From IMG/VR virus record IMGVR_UViG_3300009545_000065, positions 1 through 21,999 of that record: a stretch of DNA of 21,999 bases; one strand, given 5' to 3'. Every line of letters begins with the position of its first letter. The stretch's first letter is position 1. This stretch comes from a virus. The position numbers and the translations under genes are program-made. This document shows positions 1-9,009 of this stretch, one piece after another. The notes below the pieces were generated by a model. It was given only the letters and a program-made list of their open reading frames with translations. It searched no databases and was not told where the DNA came from.

Positions 1-822
1 CACGGTGTTTCGATCGAGGGATCGGGTAATCCGATCAATCTTCTGGATCTCGGCTTGACCGCCAACGGCTCGGGTTCTTCCGGTACGAACTACGAGATCA
101 ACTGGTCTGGGACTTCTACCGGTGTCATCAGCGATTGCCGATTCTCCTCGAGCATCGTGGCTTCTGGTTCGAATGGCGTGCAGAAAAGCATCAACATCGC
201 TGCGTCCGGCCAGAAAGTTCGTTGCATCAACACCCGTTTCGAAGGAAGCGGTGCGGCTGCCTCGAACTGGGTGACCAACACCCCATCGGTGGTGGCAGAT
301 GTCAGTAGCACGAATCTGAACTACACGTCTACCCCGAACTATACGGCCGGTCTCACGGCTCAAGCTGCGCTCGCAGCTCAGCCCAGTTCTTCGGCCAACA
401 CGATCCTGAGTTCAAACCAAGGTGGCGTGGCTGCGAACGACAACTTCCGCCTCGCTGGTGACGGAACCATGACTTATGGTATCGGCACCTCTGCTCGTGA
501 CACGACGTGGAAGCGTTTGGGTACTGCACAGGTCGGTACCTCCGATTCCGACATCATCATCGGACTCGCAGGCAAGGGTCTCCGAGTCAAGGAGGGCACC
601 AACGCCCGCCAGGGCACTGCCACTCTCGTGGCCGGAACCGTGACCGTCAGCAACACCTCGACGACAGCCAACACCAGGATCATCTTGGGGTCGGTGACCC
701 CCGGAGGAACTCCCGGCGCGTTGTTCGTCAACGCTCACACGGTCGGTACGAGTTTCGTGATCAAGAGCACATCCTCTACCGACACGTCTGTCGTTTCCTA
801 CCTGTTGGTCGAAGCCGCGTAA
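1..822 (+). CDS. Beta-rich phage fibre or decoration-like structural protein, 3' part
   Basis: The reading frame is open from the first base of the window, so the gene starts upstream; 273 residues are visible. A TTG at 55 is only an internal codon. The visible part is rich in Ser, Thr, Gly and Asn with short alternating beta strands, as in right-handed beta-helix fibre proteins. The C-terminal part from about residue 195, with ATLVAGTVTVSNTSTTANTR and the ending SYLLVEAA, resembles the compact C-terminal domain found on many phage fibres, head fibres and minor tail proteins. It lies just upstream of tail-completion and tape-measure genes, so a virion surface role is likely. Whether it sits on head or tail cannot be told. 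No catalytic motif is visible in this part. Confidence 0.6.
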   Translation, partial: HGVSIEGSGNPINLLDLGLTANGSGSSGTNYEINWSGTSTGVISDCRFSSSIVASGSNGVQKSINIAASGQKVRCINTRFEGSGAAASNWVTNTPSVVADVSSTNLNYTSTPNYTAGLTAQAALAAQPSSSANTILSSNQGGVAANDNFRLAGDGTMTYGIGTSARDTTWKRLGTAQVGTSDSDIIIGLAGKGLRVKEGTNARQGTATLVAGTVTVSNTSTTANTRIILGSVTPGGTPGALFVNAHTVGTSFVIKSTSSTDTSVVSYLLVEAA

Positions 823-836
823 AGAAAGGAGCCGCG

Positions 837-1214
837 ATGATATCCTACACTGTCTCTGGTGATTTCAAGTCGACTGAACAGTTCTTGCAGAAAGCTGTGA
901 AACTGAACATCCTCGATATTCTGAAGTCGGCAGGACAAGAAGGCGTCGCGGCCCTTTCCTCGGCCACGCCGACAGACACTGGACTCGCTGCGGGTTCGTG
1001 GAGTTTCGACGTGTCGGCCAGAAACGGTAGGTACACGATCTACTGGACCAACACCGACGTAGAGTCAGACTTCCCAGTAGCGATCATGCTCCAGTATGGA
1101 TACGGAACCGGCACTGGAGGCTACGTTCAAGGCCGGGACTACATCAACCCGGCGATGGCACCGATATTTGACCGAATCGCCGAAAGGGTATGGAGGGCGG
1201 TGACTTCCGCATGA
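837..1214 (+). CDS. HK97 gp10-like tail-completion / head-tail connector protein
   Basis: Encodes 125 residues. The ATG at 837 follows a good ribosome binding site (AAAGGAG) located directly after the previous stop. An initial helical part (SAGQEGVAALSSATPTDTG) leads to a beta-rich core ending with YGYGTGTGGYVQGRDYINPA and a C-terminal helix. The pattern P-x-DTG-x-L-A-x-S followed by hhYGYGTGTGG and GRDYINPA is typical of the HK97 gp10-like family, which caps or completes the tail at the head-tail joint. The stop overlaps the tape measure start by ATGA, so the two are probably translationally coupled. The family call is by motif recognition only. Confidence 0.75.
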   Translation: MISYTVSGDFKSTEQFLQKAVKLNILDILKSAGQEGVAALSSATPTDTGLAAGSWSFDVSARNGRYTIYWTNTDVESDFPVAIMLQYGYGTGTGGYVQGRDYINPAMAPIFDRIAERVWRAVTSA

Positions 1215-4200
1215 GCAACATCGACCAGCGGGTCGTTCAAATGCTCTTCGACAATACGTCGTTTGAGCACAACGCCGCCGTCACACTCGGCACAATGGAC
1301 AAGCTGAACAAGGGTCTCAGCTTGGAAGGTGCCGCCAAGGGTTTTGCCAGTCTCGGCGAAGCAGTCAAATCCGTCACGATGGATCCTCTTGCCAACGGCG
1401 TGGATCACGTGGCGAGTCGATTCACCGCTTTGTCGGTGATCGGTTACACCGTTCTCTCGAATCTGACAAACAAGATCGTCGACGTTGGCCTGCAGATGGC
1501 CAAGTCCCTCACGATCGACCCGATCAAGGCTGGGTTCCAGAACTACGAAACCCAGATCAACGCGGTTCAGACGATTTTGGCGAACACGGCTTCTGAAGGT
1601 ACGAAGATCGGTGACGTCAACAAGGCCTTGGCTGAGTTGAACACCTACGCGAACCAGACGGTCTACAACTTCTCTGAGATGACTCAGAACATCGGCACCT
1701 TCACGGCCGCCGGTGTGGATCTGAAGACTTCGGTCGAGTCCATCAAGGGTATCGCCAACCTCGCGGCTCTGTCTGGCGCTAGTTCGCAGCAGGCTTCCAC
1801 CGCGATGTATCAGCTGTCCCAGGCCATCGCATCCGGCAAGGTTCAGCTTCAGGACTGGAACTCCGTCGTCAACGCTGGTCTCGGCGGCAAGGTGTTCCAG
1901 ACTGCTCTGGAGAACACCGCTCGAGCCGCTGGCACCAACATCGATGCGATCATCAAGAAGGCTGGAAGCTTCCGCAACAGTCTTCAAGAGGGTTGGTTGA
2001 CATCCGACATCCTCACGAAGACACTCTCTCAGTTCACTGGCGACCTCAGTGCTGCTCAGCTCAAGGCTATGGGCTTCACGGCTCAGCAGGCCAAGCAGAT
2101 TCAGGCTCTGGGTCAGACCGCACTCGGTTCTGCTACGCACATCAAGACGATGACGCAGCTTGCCGACGCGCTCAAGGAGGAGGTGGCAACCGCATATGGC
2201 GCGATCTTCAAGACGATCTTCGGCAACATTGATCAAGCGACAAACCTCTTCACCAAGGTCCACAACGTTGCTGAGAACGCACTCACCGGACCGGTCTACG
2301 CGCTGAACAACCTCCTGGAGGGATGGGCGAAGCTAGGCGGTAGGACCGAACTCATCAAGGCGTTCGGCCAAGCGTTCCAAGATCTCGGCTTGATCATGAA
2401 GCCGATCGGGGAAGCATTCAGAGACGTCTTCCCACCGGCTACCGCCCAGAGTTTGAAGCATCTGACAGACGTCTTCGAGCAGCTGACTGAAAAGTTCAAA
2501 ATAGGAGCGCATACTAGTGCTGATCTGAGGCAGATCTTCGACGGCCTCTTCTCCGCGGTGAAGATCGTCTACGATATTCTCGTGAAGTTGGGCCAGACAT
2601 TCGAAGCTGTCTTTGGTTCCTCCGTTTCCAGGGGATCGAGCAATCTGCTCGACTTCGGAGCTCGGGTTGGCGACTTCCTGGTCCGGCTCAAGGAAGCAGT
2701 GGAGACCGGGCAGAGGTTCAACGAGTTCTTCGTGAAGCTTCAGGAAGTTCTCCAGGTTCCGATCACCTTGGTCAAGGCTCTCGGTCTGCTCCTCAGGGAC
2801 TTGTTCGACAAGCTCGACGTTGGAGACAAGGCACAGAAGTCCATCGGTTCAGTCAAGGATTCTCTAAGTTCAGTTCTGAGCGAGAGCAAGCTTCTCGCCG
2901 CTGCCTTCGATTATGTCCGCGATCACATCGATGCCTTCTACCATGGTGTTCAGCCTTTGGCTGACAAGATCTCAAAAGCTTTTGAGAACATGGCCAAGAG
3001 CTTCACGAACGGATCAGCAGGCATCGACTTCACGGGTTTGTTGCGTGTTGTCGACACTGGTTTGTTCGGCGGCTTGATCGTGCTTCTGAAGAAGTTCGTG
3101 GACTACGTCGGAAGCGGTCACAAGCCTGGTGTCATCAACGGGTTCCTTGACACCATCAAGGAGTCGTTCGAGGGTCTTACCAAGACACTCGAGTCGATGC
3201 AGACAACGCTCAAAGCGGCCACTCTTCTCGAGATAGCCGCAGCGATAGCCATTCTTGCTGTCGCAGCCGACAAGCTTTCGGCCATCAATGGACCCGCTCT
3301 CGAACGGTCCACCACTGCGTTGGCTGTGATGTTCACCCAGCTGATAACTTCCATGGGTATATTCCAGAAGTTCATCGGTTCTGAAGGCTTCGTCAAAATG
3401 CCCGTCATGATGCTCTCTCTGATCTTGTTGGCGGGAGCTATCGATGTTCTTTCGGGTTCGGTCATAAAGCTCGGGAAGGAAGACTGGAACTCCCTCGCAA
3501 AGGGGTTGCTGGCCATCAGCGTCATGCTCACCACTTTGGCCTTCAGTGTCAACTTGATGGGCGATTCGAACCACATGATCGCTGTCGGTTTCGGCGTCGC
3601 GAGTATCGGCAAGGGTGTCAAAATCCTAGGCGATGTTCTGGTGCAACTCGGCGGGATCAGTTGGGAAGAACTCGGCAAAGGCCTCACCGGATTGGCGGGT
3701 GTCCTAGGCGCATTGACGCTTTTCTCGGTCATCGCTGACGCGGACACTGCTGGAGCCGGGACAGGTCTCGGAGTGACGATCCTGGCATACGGGATCTTGA
3801 TTCTGGCAAAAGCAGTAAAGGAAATCGGACAGTACAGTTGGACAACGATCGCCAAGGGACTCGACCTCATGGCGGGCAGTCTGGCTGCTATCGGTCTGGT
3901 TTTGAAGCTTGTTCCTCCGTCGTCGGTCTTCTCCGCTGCGGGGGTATTGATCGTCGCTTCTTCGCTCGGATTGATCGGCAATGCGCTGGACAAGATGGGC
4001 AAGGAAACCTGGAGTCAAGGCGCTCACGGTTTGGCTTTGATGGCTGGTGCTCTGACGCTCATCGCTGGGGCTCTCTACCTTCTTCCGCCGTCGTCGCTTC
4101 TCTCTGCGGCAGCGATCTTCATTGTCGCAGCATCTCTGGGGATGATCACTGACGCTCTCGGCAAAATGGGAGCTCAGAGTTGGACGGAGATAGCCAAGGG

Positions 4201-5668
4201 TCTGACCGAATTGGCGGGAGCACTGGTGCTCATCGCAGGTGCGGCCATACTCATGACGGAAGCACTTCCTGGAGCAGCTGCGCTTCTCGTTATGGCAGCA
4301 GCAATCGACATTTTGGCACCTGCGCTCAAAACCATGGGCGACATGTCGTGGGGGAACATCCTCTCGAGCCTCGTCGAGCTTGCGGGAGTCTTTGTCGTCT
4401 TGGCGCTGGGAGGCGCTCTGATCGAGCCAGTCATTCCGGTACTTTTCAGCCTCGCAGGAGCTGTTGCTCTCTTGGGGTTGGGTGCTTTGTCTGCTGGTTT
4501 GGGATTGGTCTTCCTCTCCACTGGTTATACGGCACTCGCAGTGGGAATGGCTGCGAACACCGCTAGTATGGTGTTTGCTATTACGTCATTCTTGAACCTG
4601 ATTCCCATCGCGGCGAAGCAATTCGCCCTGGGCTTGGTCGTCTTTGTGGAGACCTTGGCTCAATCAGCACCAGCGATCGCCAAGGCGTTCCTGACTCTGT
4701 TCAGCACGATTCTGGACACGCTAGGTAAACTGGTTCCGAAGGTCGTCGACCTCTTCCTCAAGTTGCTCACGCAACTGCTGCAAACTGCTGCCAAGTACAT
4801 TCCGCAATTGATAGACGCGGGTGTCAATCTGATCTCCGGGTTTCTCGAAGGTCTGGCACGCAACATGCCCAAGATCGTGCAGTCTGCTACAGACTTGATT
4901 GTCGCGTTCACCAAGGGCATCAGCGACAACCTGCCGAAGATCGTTCAATCGGCCTTCGACATGACGATCAAGTTCATCACATCGTTGGGGCAAGGGTTCA
5001 AGCAGAACACACCGAAGGTCGTCACCGCTCTCATCCAGATGGGCGGAGACATGATCGACGGGCTCATCCAAGGTCTCGAAGCTGGCGCGAGTAAAGTCGC
5101 TGACACGCTTCTGCAGATCGCCAAAGACTCCATCAAGGCGCCTCTCCACTGGCTGGGGATCAATTCCCCGTCCACGAGGTACGCAGAAATGGGTTTCTGG
5201 TGCATGGCCGGGTGGGGTATGGGTGTAGAGGACAATTCGGGCATAGTGATCGACGCGCATTCCAAGGTTGCGAAGAACGCTTTCGACGTCGTCTCGCAGA
5301 GCATGTCTTTGATTGGCGACCACTTCGACGCAGTGGAATTCAATCCGAAGATCAAGCCCGTTCTCGACATGAGCAACTTCAATGGGTCTGTGTTCGACGT
5401 GAGCGACCCAGCTCATCCGATCAACCTCAGCAACCCCGCTTCGTACTACGGAGCGACAAATGCCTCCGAGGGATATCTTCGAAACAACTCGAGGAACACC
5501 TCCACGGACAATACATTCAACCGGCAACCCACGACGCCGACATACAACTTCACACAGAACAACTACTCACCGAAGGCTCTGTCCGACACGGAAATCTATC
5601 GGCAGACCAACAACCAACTATCCGCTGTAAGGGGCACCCTTGTTTACCAAAGTGGAGGTACGCAATAG
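1211..5668 (+). CDS. Tail tape measure protein
   Basis: Encodes 1485 residues; this is the longest gene in the window and fixes tail length in siphoviruses. The ATG at 1211 overlaps the upstream stop (ATGA), and GGAGG lies 14 bases before it; an in-frame ATG at 1190 is the alternative. Residues about 100-300 (DPIKAGFQNYETQINAVQTI, then a Gln/Ala-rich helical stretch) match the conserved N-terminal tape measure domain. The middle is helical. Residues about 640-1110 are strongly hydrophobic and hold a roughly 57-residue tandem repeat described separately. The C-terminal part has PKIVQSATDLI-type amphipathic helices and the usual tape-measure ending around residue 1317, INSPSTRYAEMGFW. No tail-assembly chaperone pair lies directly upstream, which is unusual for this gene. 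Confidence 0.93.
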   Translation: MSNIDQRVVQMLFDNTSFEHNAAVTLGTMDKLNKGLSLEGAAKGFASLGEAVKSVTMDPLANGVDHVASRFTALSVIGYTVLSNLTNKIVDVGLQMAKSLTIDPIKAGFQNYETQINAVQTILANTASEGTKIGDVNKALAELNTYANQTVYNFSEMTQNIGTFTAAGVDLKTSVESIKGIANLAALSGASSQQASTAMYQLSQAIASGKVQLQDWNSVVNAGLGGKVFQTALENTARAAGTNIDAIIKKAGSFRNSLQEGWLTSDILTKTLSQFTGDLSAAQLKAMGFTAQQAKQIQALGQTALGSATHIKTMTQLADALKEEVATAYGAIFKTIFGNIDQATNLFTKVHNVAENALTGPVYALNNLLEGWAKLGGRTELIKAFGQAFQDLGLIMKPIGEAFRDVFPPATAQSLKHLTDVFEQLTEKFKIGAHTSADLRQIFDGLFSAVKIVYDILVKLGQTFEAVFGSSVSRGSSNLLDFGARVGDFLVRLKEAVETGQRFNEFFVKLQEVLQVPITLVKALGLLLRDLFDKLDVGDKAQKSIGSVKDSLSSVLSESKLLAAAFDYVRDHIDAFYHGVQPLADKISKAFENMAKSFTNGSAGIDFTGLLRVVDTGLFGGLIVLLKKFVDYVGSGHKPGVINGFLDTIKESFEGLTKTLESMQTTLKAATLLEIAAAIAILAVAADKLSAINGPALERSTTALAVMFTQLITSMGIFQKFIGSEGFVKMPVMMLSLILLAGAIDVLSGSVIKLGKEDWNSLAKGLLAISVMLTTLAFSVNLMGDSNHMIAVGFGVASIGKGVKILGDVLVQLGGISWEELGKGLTGLAGVLGALTLFSVIADADTAGAGTGLGVTILAYGILILAKAVKEIGQYSWTTIAKGLDLMAGSLAAIGLVLKLVPPSSVFSAAGVLIVASSLGLIGNALDKMGKETWSQGAHGLALMAGALTLIAGALYLLPPSSLLSAAAIFIVAASLGMITDALGKMGAQSWTEIAKGLTELAGALVLIAGAAILMTEALPGAAALLVMAAAIDILAPALKTMGDMSWGNILSSLVELAGVFVVLALGGALIEPVIPVLFSLAGAVALLGLGALSAGLGLVFLSTGYTALAVGMAANTASMVFAITSFLNLIPIAAKQFALGLVVFVETLAQSAPAIAKAFLTLFSTILDTLGKLVPKVVDLFLKLLTQLLQTAAKYIPQLIDAGVNLISGFLEGLARNMPKIVQSATDLIVAFTKGISDNLPKIVQSAFDMTIKFITSLGQGFKQNTPKVVTALIQMGGDMIDGLIQGLEAGASKVADTLLQIAKDSIKAPLHWLGINSPSTRYAEMGFWCMAGWGMGVEDNSGIVIDAHSKVAKNAFDVVSQSMSLIGDHFDAVEFNPKIKPVLDMSNFNGSVFDVSDPAHPINLSNPASYYGATNASEGYLRNNSRNTSTDNTFNRQPTTPTYNFTQNNYSPKALSDTEIYRQTNNQLSAVRGTLVYQSGGTQ
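3479..4530 (+). repeat. Six-unit hydrophobic protein repeat inside the tape measure gene
   Basis: Six consecutive units each open with a tryptophan, at tape measure residues 759, 818, 877, 934, 991 and 1047, so spacing is 59, 59, 57, 57 and 56. Units share the pattern W-x-x-hAKGL-x-x-hAGxL followed by two hydrophobic helices and a Gly/Lys turn. Units 3 and 4 also share LVPPSSVFSAAG / LLPPSSLLSAAA. The repeat is clear in protein but diverged in DNA, so it is old. It probably forms the membrane-active or coiled segment of the protein. Confidence 0.8.
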
Positions 5669-6476
5669 CCAGGGAGCCCTCCTCACGCTCCAGCTCGGTG
5701 ATACCTCGAATGGTTACAACGTCTTGGATATCACCGGGCTGGACCCCGTGAAGGCCACACTGGTCGGCAGTAGTTTCGCCAACCAGGATGGAGCGGTCTT
5801 CCAGTCTTCCCGACGAGACACTCGTCAGATCGGATTCAAAATAGGATTCGATGTCGACTACTCCACTACCTCGCTCAGGACATTGAGGAACAACCTCTAC
5901 ACGCTCTTCAGGACTGAGACCGAGGTTCAGCTCAAGTTCTACATGGAAGACTTCATCGACGGGCAGGAAGACGGCTACATCATCTATGGCCGTGTCGAAA
6001 GCTGTCAGTCGCCGATGTTCTCTCAGACTCCCGAAGTCGACGTCACCTTGATCTGCTACGACCCGGACTTCGTGGATCCCGTTCCCACCGTGGTCTCTGG
6101 TATGACGACCGGCGACCCGACGGCTACTCTGATCAACTACGCGGGTACAACCGAAACGGGTTACGTCTTCACGATCAACATCAACAGAACGTTGTCTGAA
6201 TTCGTGATCTACAACACGGATGGAAACAACGTGACCACGAGCATGGATGTGGTAAATCCGTTCTTGTCTGGTGATGTGGTCACGATCAGCACCGTTCCCG
6301 GCAACAAGTACGCGACTCTTCTCAGAAGCGGAGTCTCGAGCTCGATTCTCTACGCAGTGTCTCTTCAGTCAAACTGGGCGAAATTTGCTCCGGGGAACAA
6401 CTGGGTCAGAGCTTCTGCAGCGGGTGTCGGTGTTCCTTGCAGCATCTCGTACAACAAGCGGTTCGGTGCGCTCTGA
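5640..6476 (+). CDS. Distal tail (Dit-like) protein
   Basis: Encodes 278 residues and overlaps the end of the tape measure gene by 29 bases. The TTG start at 5640 is chosen because AAGGGG lies 6 bases before it; a GTG at 5652 lacks comparable spacing. The N-terminal half (TKVEVRNSQG, ITGLDPVKATL, a DTRQIGFKIGF strand, then a LRTLRNNLYTLF helix and YGRVESCQSPMF) is typical of the siphovirus distal tail family that forms the hub ring joining the tail tube to the baseplate. The C-terminal half is a beta sandwich ending SISYNKRFGAL. Position directly after the tape measure gene supports the call. The stop overlaps the next start by one base. Confidence 0.8.
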   Translation: MFTKVEVRNSQGALLTLQLGDTSNGYNVLDITGLDPVKATLVGSSFANQDGAVFQSSRRDTRQIGFKIGFDVDYSTTSLRTLRNNLYTLFRTETEVQLKFYMEDFIDGQEDGYIIYGRVESCQSPMFSQTPEVDVTLICYDPDFVDPVPTVVSGMTTGDPTATLINYAGTTETGYVFTININRTLSEFVIYNTDGNNVTTSMDVVNPFLSGDVVTISTVPGNKYATLLRSGVSSSILYAVSLQSNWAKFAPGNNWVRASAAGVGVPCSISYNKRFGAL

Positions 6477-7651
6477 TGGAGATCTACGCCCTGGACCCTT
6501 TGCTCCGAAGAGAATATGTCGTGGACCAATACATCTCTCTTATCTGGACGGAGAGGTTCAACACCCACGGCGATTTCCAACTCTCGATCGTTTCGACGCC
6601 GGGTACTCGACGGTTGTTCACGGCGGACACATATTTGGCCATGGACAAATCGAATTACGTGATGAGGGTGGAATCTGTAGAGGACGACGCTAGCGTCAAC
6701 GGTTCGAGGACTCTGATGGTGAAGGGTCGATCGTACGAAGCCATCTTGATCGATCGCGTGGCCAGAGACAACAACGTCGACTTGACCACCGAACCCACTT
6801 GGAATATCACGATGGCTCCCGCGGATCTCATGCGGAAGCTCTTCCACGATATTTGCGTGACTGGTGTCGGCAACATATATGACATCATACCGGGCGTCGT
6901 CGAGTCTTCGCTGATCTCTTCGAACATTCCGGAACCAGTTGATCCGATCGTCGTGAAACTCAGGCCGGACACGTTGTACAACGGTCTCACGGGGATTGGA
7001 TCCGTGTGGAGTCTTGGTTTCAGGTTCTTGCGACAGGAACCTGGGACTATGTACTTCGATGTATATTCGGGGAGCGACCGAACCAGCTCGCAAACGCTGT
7101 TGACGCCGGTTATATTCTCTCCGAACCTGGACAACCTTCAGAACACCAAAGAGTTGACCACCATCGACCAGTCGAAGAACGTCGCATACGTATATTCGAC
7201 TGATGGTTACCAAACCGTCTACGGTCCGAATGTCGATCCGACGATCTCAGGTCTACAAAGGCGTGTTCTCACGGTCGACGCGAGTGACATCACCACCGCA
7301 GCTGGCTACACTGACGTCCCCAGTGCTCTCATACAGCGCGGTAAGGATGCACTGGCGAAAGCTCAGGTCTTCCAAGGCTTCGATGGTGAAATCAGCCAAA
7401 ACTGTCCGTATATCTACGGGCAGCATTATAACCTCGGAGATCTGGTGGAGCTCCAGAACATTGACGGTGTCGCGATGACCAAACGAGTCACCGAACAGAT
7501 CTTCTCGAGCGACTCAACTGGTGTGAAGTCATATCCGACTCTCACCGCGAACGTGTTCATCAACACCGGCTCATGGATGTCCTGGACCAGTAACAAGGCC
7601 TGGATCGACTTCGACGCCGACACCACATCTGTATGGGGCAACCAACCGTAA
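6476..7651 (+). CDS. ReqiPepy6 Gp37-like minor tail / tail-hub protein
   Basis: Encodes 391 residues. The ATG at 6476 overlaps the previous stop (TGATG) and directly opens the conserved start MEIYALDPLLRREYVVDQY, so I prefer it to an upstream in-frame ATG at 6437. The segment SLIWTERFNTHGDFQL is a hallmark of the siphovirus ReqiPepy6 Gp37-like family, which takes the tail-associated-lysin/hub place after the distal tail protein. The rest holds beta-rich hub-type folds, such as NGSRTLMVKGRSYEAIL and YTDVPSALIQRGKDALAKAQ near residue 290. I see no peptidase or glycosidase motif. It probably forms the tail tip hub to which fibres attach. Confidence 0.82.
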   Translation: MEIYALDPLLRREYVVDQYISLIWTERFNTHGDFQLSIVSTPGTRRLFTADTYLAMDKSNYVMRVESVEDDASVNGSRTLMVKGRSYEAILIDRVARDNNVDLTTEPTWNITMAPADLMRKLFHDICVTGVGNIYDIIPGVVESSLISSNIPEPVDPIVVKLRPDTLYNGLTGIGSVWSLGFRFLRQEPGTMYFDVYSGSDRTSSQTLLTPVIFSPNLDNLQNTKELTTIDQSKNVAYVYSTDGYQTVYGPNVDPTISGLQRRVLTVDASDITTAAGYTDVPSALIQRGKDALAKAQVFQGFDGEISQNCPYIYGQHYNLGDLVELQNIDGVAMTKRVTEQIFSSDSTGVKSYPTLTANVFINTGSWMSWTSNKAWIDFDADTTSVWGNQP

Positions 7652-7660
7652 GGAGGTAAC

Positions 7661-7900
7661 ATGGCCATCGGAGATCAGGCGGCAGCCGCAGGATATCCGC
7701 TAGTCGCCGACACTGGCGAAGAAGGTCGTGTTCGCTGGGGTGGTCGAGAGATCAACCGCACGAGAGACTTCATCGCCGCGGTCAAGTCGATGATTCCGAT
7801 CGGCAAGTCCGGTTTCCGGACGGCATCCGGGATCTCGTCTGGGTACGCCGATCCTTCTGGGGGAAGCGACGGCGACATCTACTTCAAGATCGTCGCCTAG
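7661..7900 (+). CDS. Small conserved tail-region protein
   Basis: Encodes 79 residues. The strong ribosome binding site TAAGGAGGT overlaps the stop of the upstream gene, and the ATG follows at normal spacing. The protein has Gly/Asp-rich turns (VADTGEEGRVRWGGREIN), a helix (RDFIAAVKSMIP) and a C-terminal tail GSDGDIYFKIVA. Proteins of this size and style often sit between the tail hub and fibre genes in actinobacteriophages, but their role is not established. A small structural or fibre-connecting part is a reasonable guess from position. No enzymatic motif is visible. Confidence 0.75.
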   Translation: MAIGDQAAAAGYPLVADTGEEGRVRWGGREINRTRDFIAAVKSMIPIGKSGFRTASGISSGYADPSGGSDGDIYFKIVA

Positions 7901-7908
7901 GCGGAAAA

Positions 7909-8601
7909 ATGACAGACTACACGCACGCTTCCGGTGCTGGGACGATGATGATCCGGGACACCGGAAGCGTCGTGCAGTTCTGGTTCAAGGCCGGATATTC
8001 CAACGACCACTATTCCGGTCTGCATTTCGAAGTCGATGTGAACGGCGTGAACGTCGGTCCGATTTCGGTGAACTACCCGACTGGTGCGAACTGGTTGATG
8101 GTCTATTCAACCACGGTTCACACTACGCAGACCGTGACGTTCAAACTTCTTACAGCCACCGGAATATCAGGTTTCGGTGGTCCGACAACCTTCAGTCAGT
8201 CCATTGGACGAGCAACAGTCCCGGGCCCTCCGCCCTTTCCCGTCGTAAGTAATCCGCGCGTCAATTCGTTGGTGGTTTCATGGGCTGGTCCCATCAACAC
8301 CGGTGGAGCACCCATCCACGACTACGATCTGGCGTACAGCACCAGTCCATCAGGAGCCTTGTCCAACATATATTCGTTTGGCACCTCGGCTCAGTTGATT
8401 GGGCTTGCGACGGGCACAACATATTACTTCTGGGTTCGAGCCGAAAACTCCGTCGGCTGGGGCCCATGGTCCGGTCCTGCATCCGGAAAAACCGACTTGG
8501 GGGCCTACGTAAACGTGGGGGGAGCATGGCACTTGGCAGAGCCATGGGTCAACACCGGAGGTGTATGGCACAGATGCACGACTAGACTGATTGGGCATTG
8601 A
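7909..8601 (+). CDS. Minor tail protein with a fibronectin type III domain
   Basis: Encodes 230 residues. The ATG at 7909 has only a weak purine-rich site (GGCGGAAAA). Residues 1-100 form an unassigned beta-rich domain. Residues about 104-195 are a fibronectin type III domain, shown by the proline-rich linker PGPPPFP, VNSLVVSWAGP, IHDYDLAYSTS, TTYYFWVRAENSVGWGPWS and the closing SGKT. The C-terminal 35 residues contain two short Trp repeats (YVNVGGAWHLAEPW, NTGGVWHRC). Similar Trp repeats end many actinobacteriophage and Firmicute phage tail proteins. Fn3 domains on virions are thought to help weak binding to cell-surface carbohydrate. Likely a surface-exposed tail-tip protein. Confidence 0.8.
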   Translation: MTDYTHASGAGTMMIRDTGSVVQFWFKAGYSNDHYSGLHFEVDVNGVNVGPISVNYPTGANWLMVYSTTVHTTQTVTFKLLTATGISGFGGPTTFSQSIGRATVPGPPPFPVVSNPRVNSLVVSWAGPINTGGAPIHDYDLAYSTSPSGALSNIYSFGTSAQLIGLATGTTYYFWVRAENSVGWGPWSGPASGKTDLGAYVNVGGAWHLAEPWVNTGGVWHRCTTRLIGH

Positions 8602-8613
8602 GAAAGGGAAAAA

Positions 8614-9009
8614 ATGGAATCCTGGCTGCCAGTTCTCGTGGCTACTGTGGGATCAGTTCTGGCGTCGTCAGGATTCTGGTCCTTTATGAAACGCCGGGAT
8701 GACAAGAAGGACGCGATCAGTCAAGTCGTTCTGGGCATCGCCTACGAACGTATCGTGTCTCTCGGCGTGGAATACATCGAGCGAGGGTGGATCACCACCG
8801 GAGAGCTCGGGGAATACGGGAAGTACTTCTTCTACCCGTACCACGCCTTGGGCGGAAATGGTCCTGCGGAGAGAATATGGGATCAGGTGAACATGCTTCC
8901 CATACGACCGCATGACCGCTTCAGGGAAATCTACCAAGAAAGAGAAAGGGTTATCCCGAATGTCCCTGTCATCTCCCGCTTCAACGACGAAGAGACCTCT
9001 CCTCGGTGA
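8614..9009 (+). CDS. Membrane-anchored LGGNG-motif phage protein, lysis region
   Basis: Encodes 131 residues with a good ribosome binding site (GAAAGGG). Residues about 4-24 form one transmembrane segment, followed by a basic patch (KRRDDKKD). The segment LGVEYIERGWITTGELGEY then YPYHALGGNGPAERIWDQV matches a widespread small phage family. In that family an N-terminal membrane helix precedes a soluble Y-I-x-R-G-x-I-T and LGGNG core, and the genes usually sit next to holin or lysin genes. The last 50 bases overlap the holin start, so expression is probably coupled. Its exact role, holin partner or antiholin, is not known. Confidence 0.75.
   Translation: MESWLPVLVATVGSVLASSGFWSFMKRRDDKKDAISQVVLGIAYERIVSLGVEYIERGWITTGELGEYGKYFFYPYHALGGNGPAERIWDQVNMLPIRPHDRFREIYQERERVIPNVPVISRFNDEETSPR

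Noticed and set aside
1139-2263. A 374-residue frame on the - strand
   Set aside because: It lies fully opposite the tape measure gene, has no ribosome binding site and has a shadow-type composition.
8614-9009. The LGGNG protein as an endolysin
   Set aside because: It has a membrane helix and no catalytic motif of an amidase, muramidase or peptidase.
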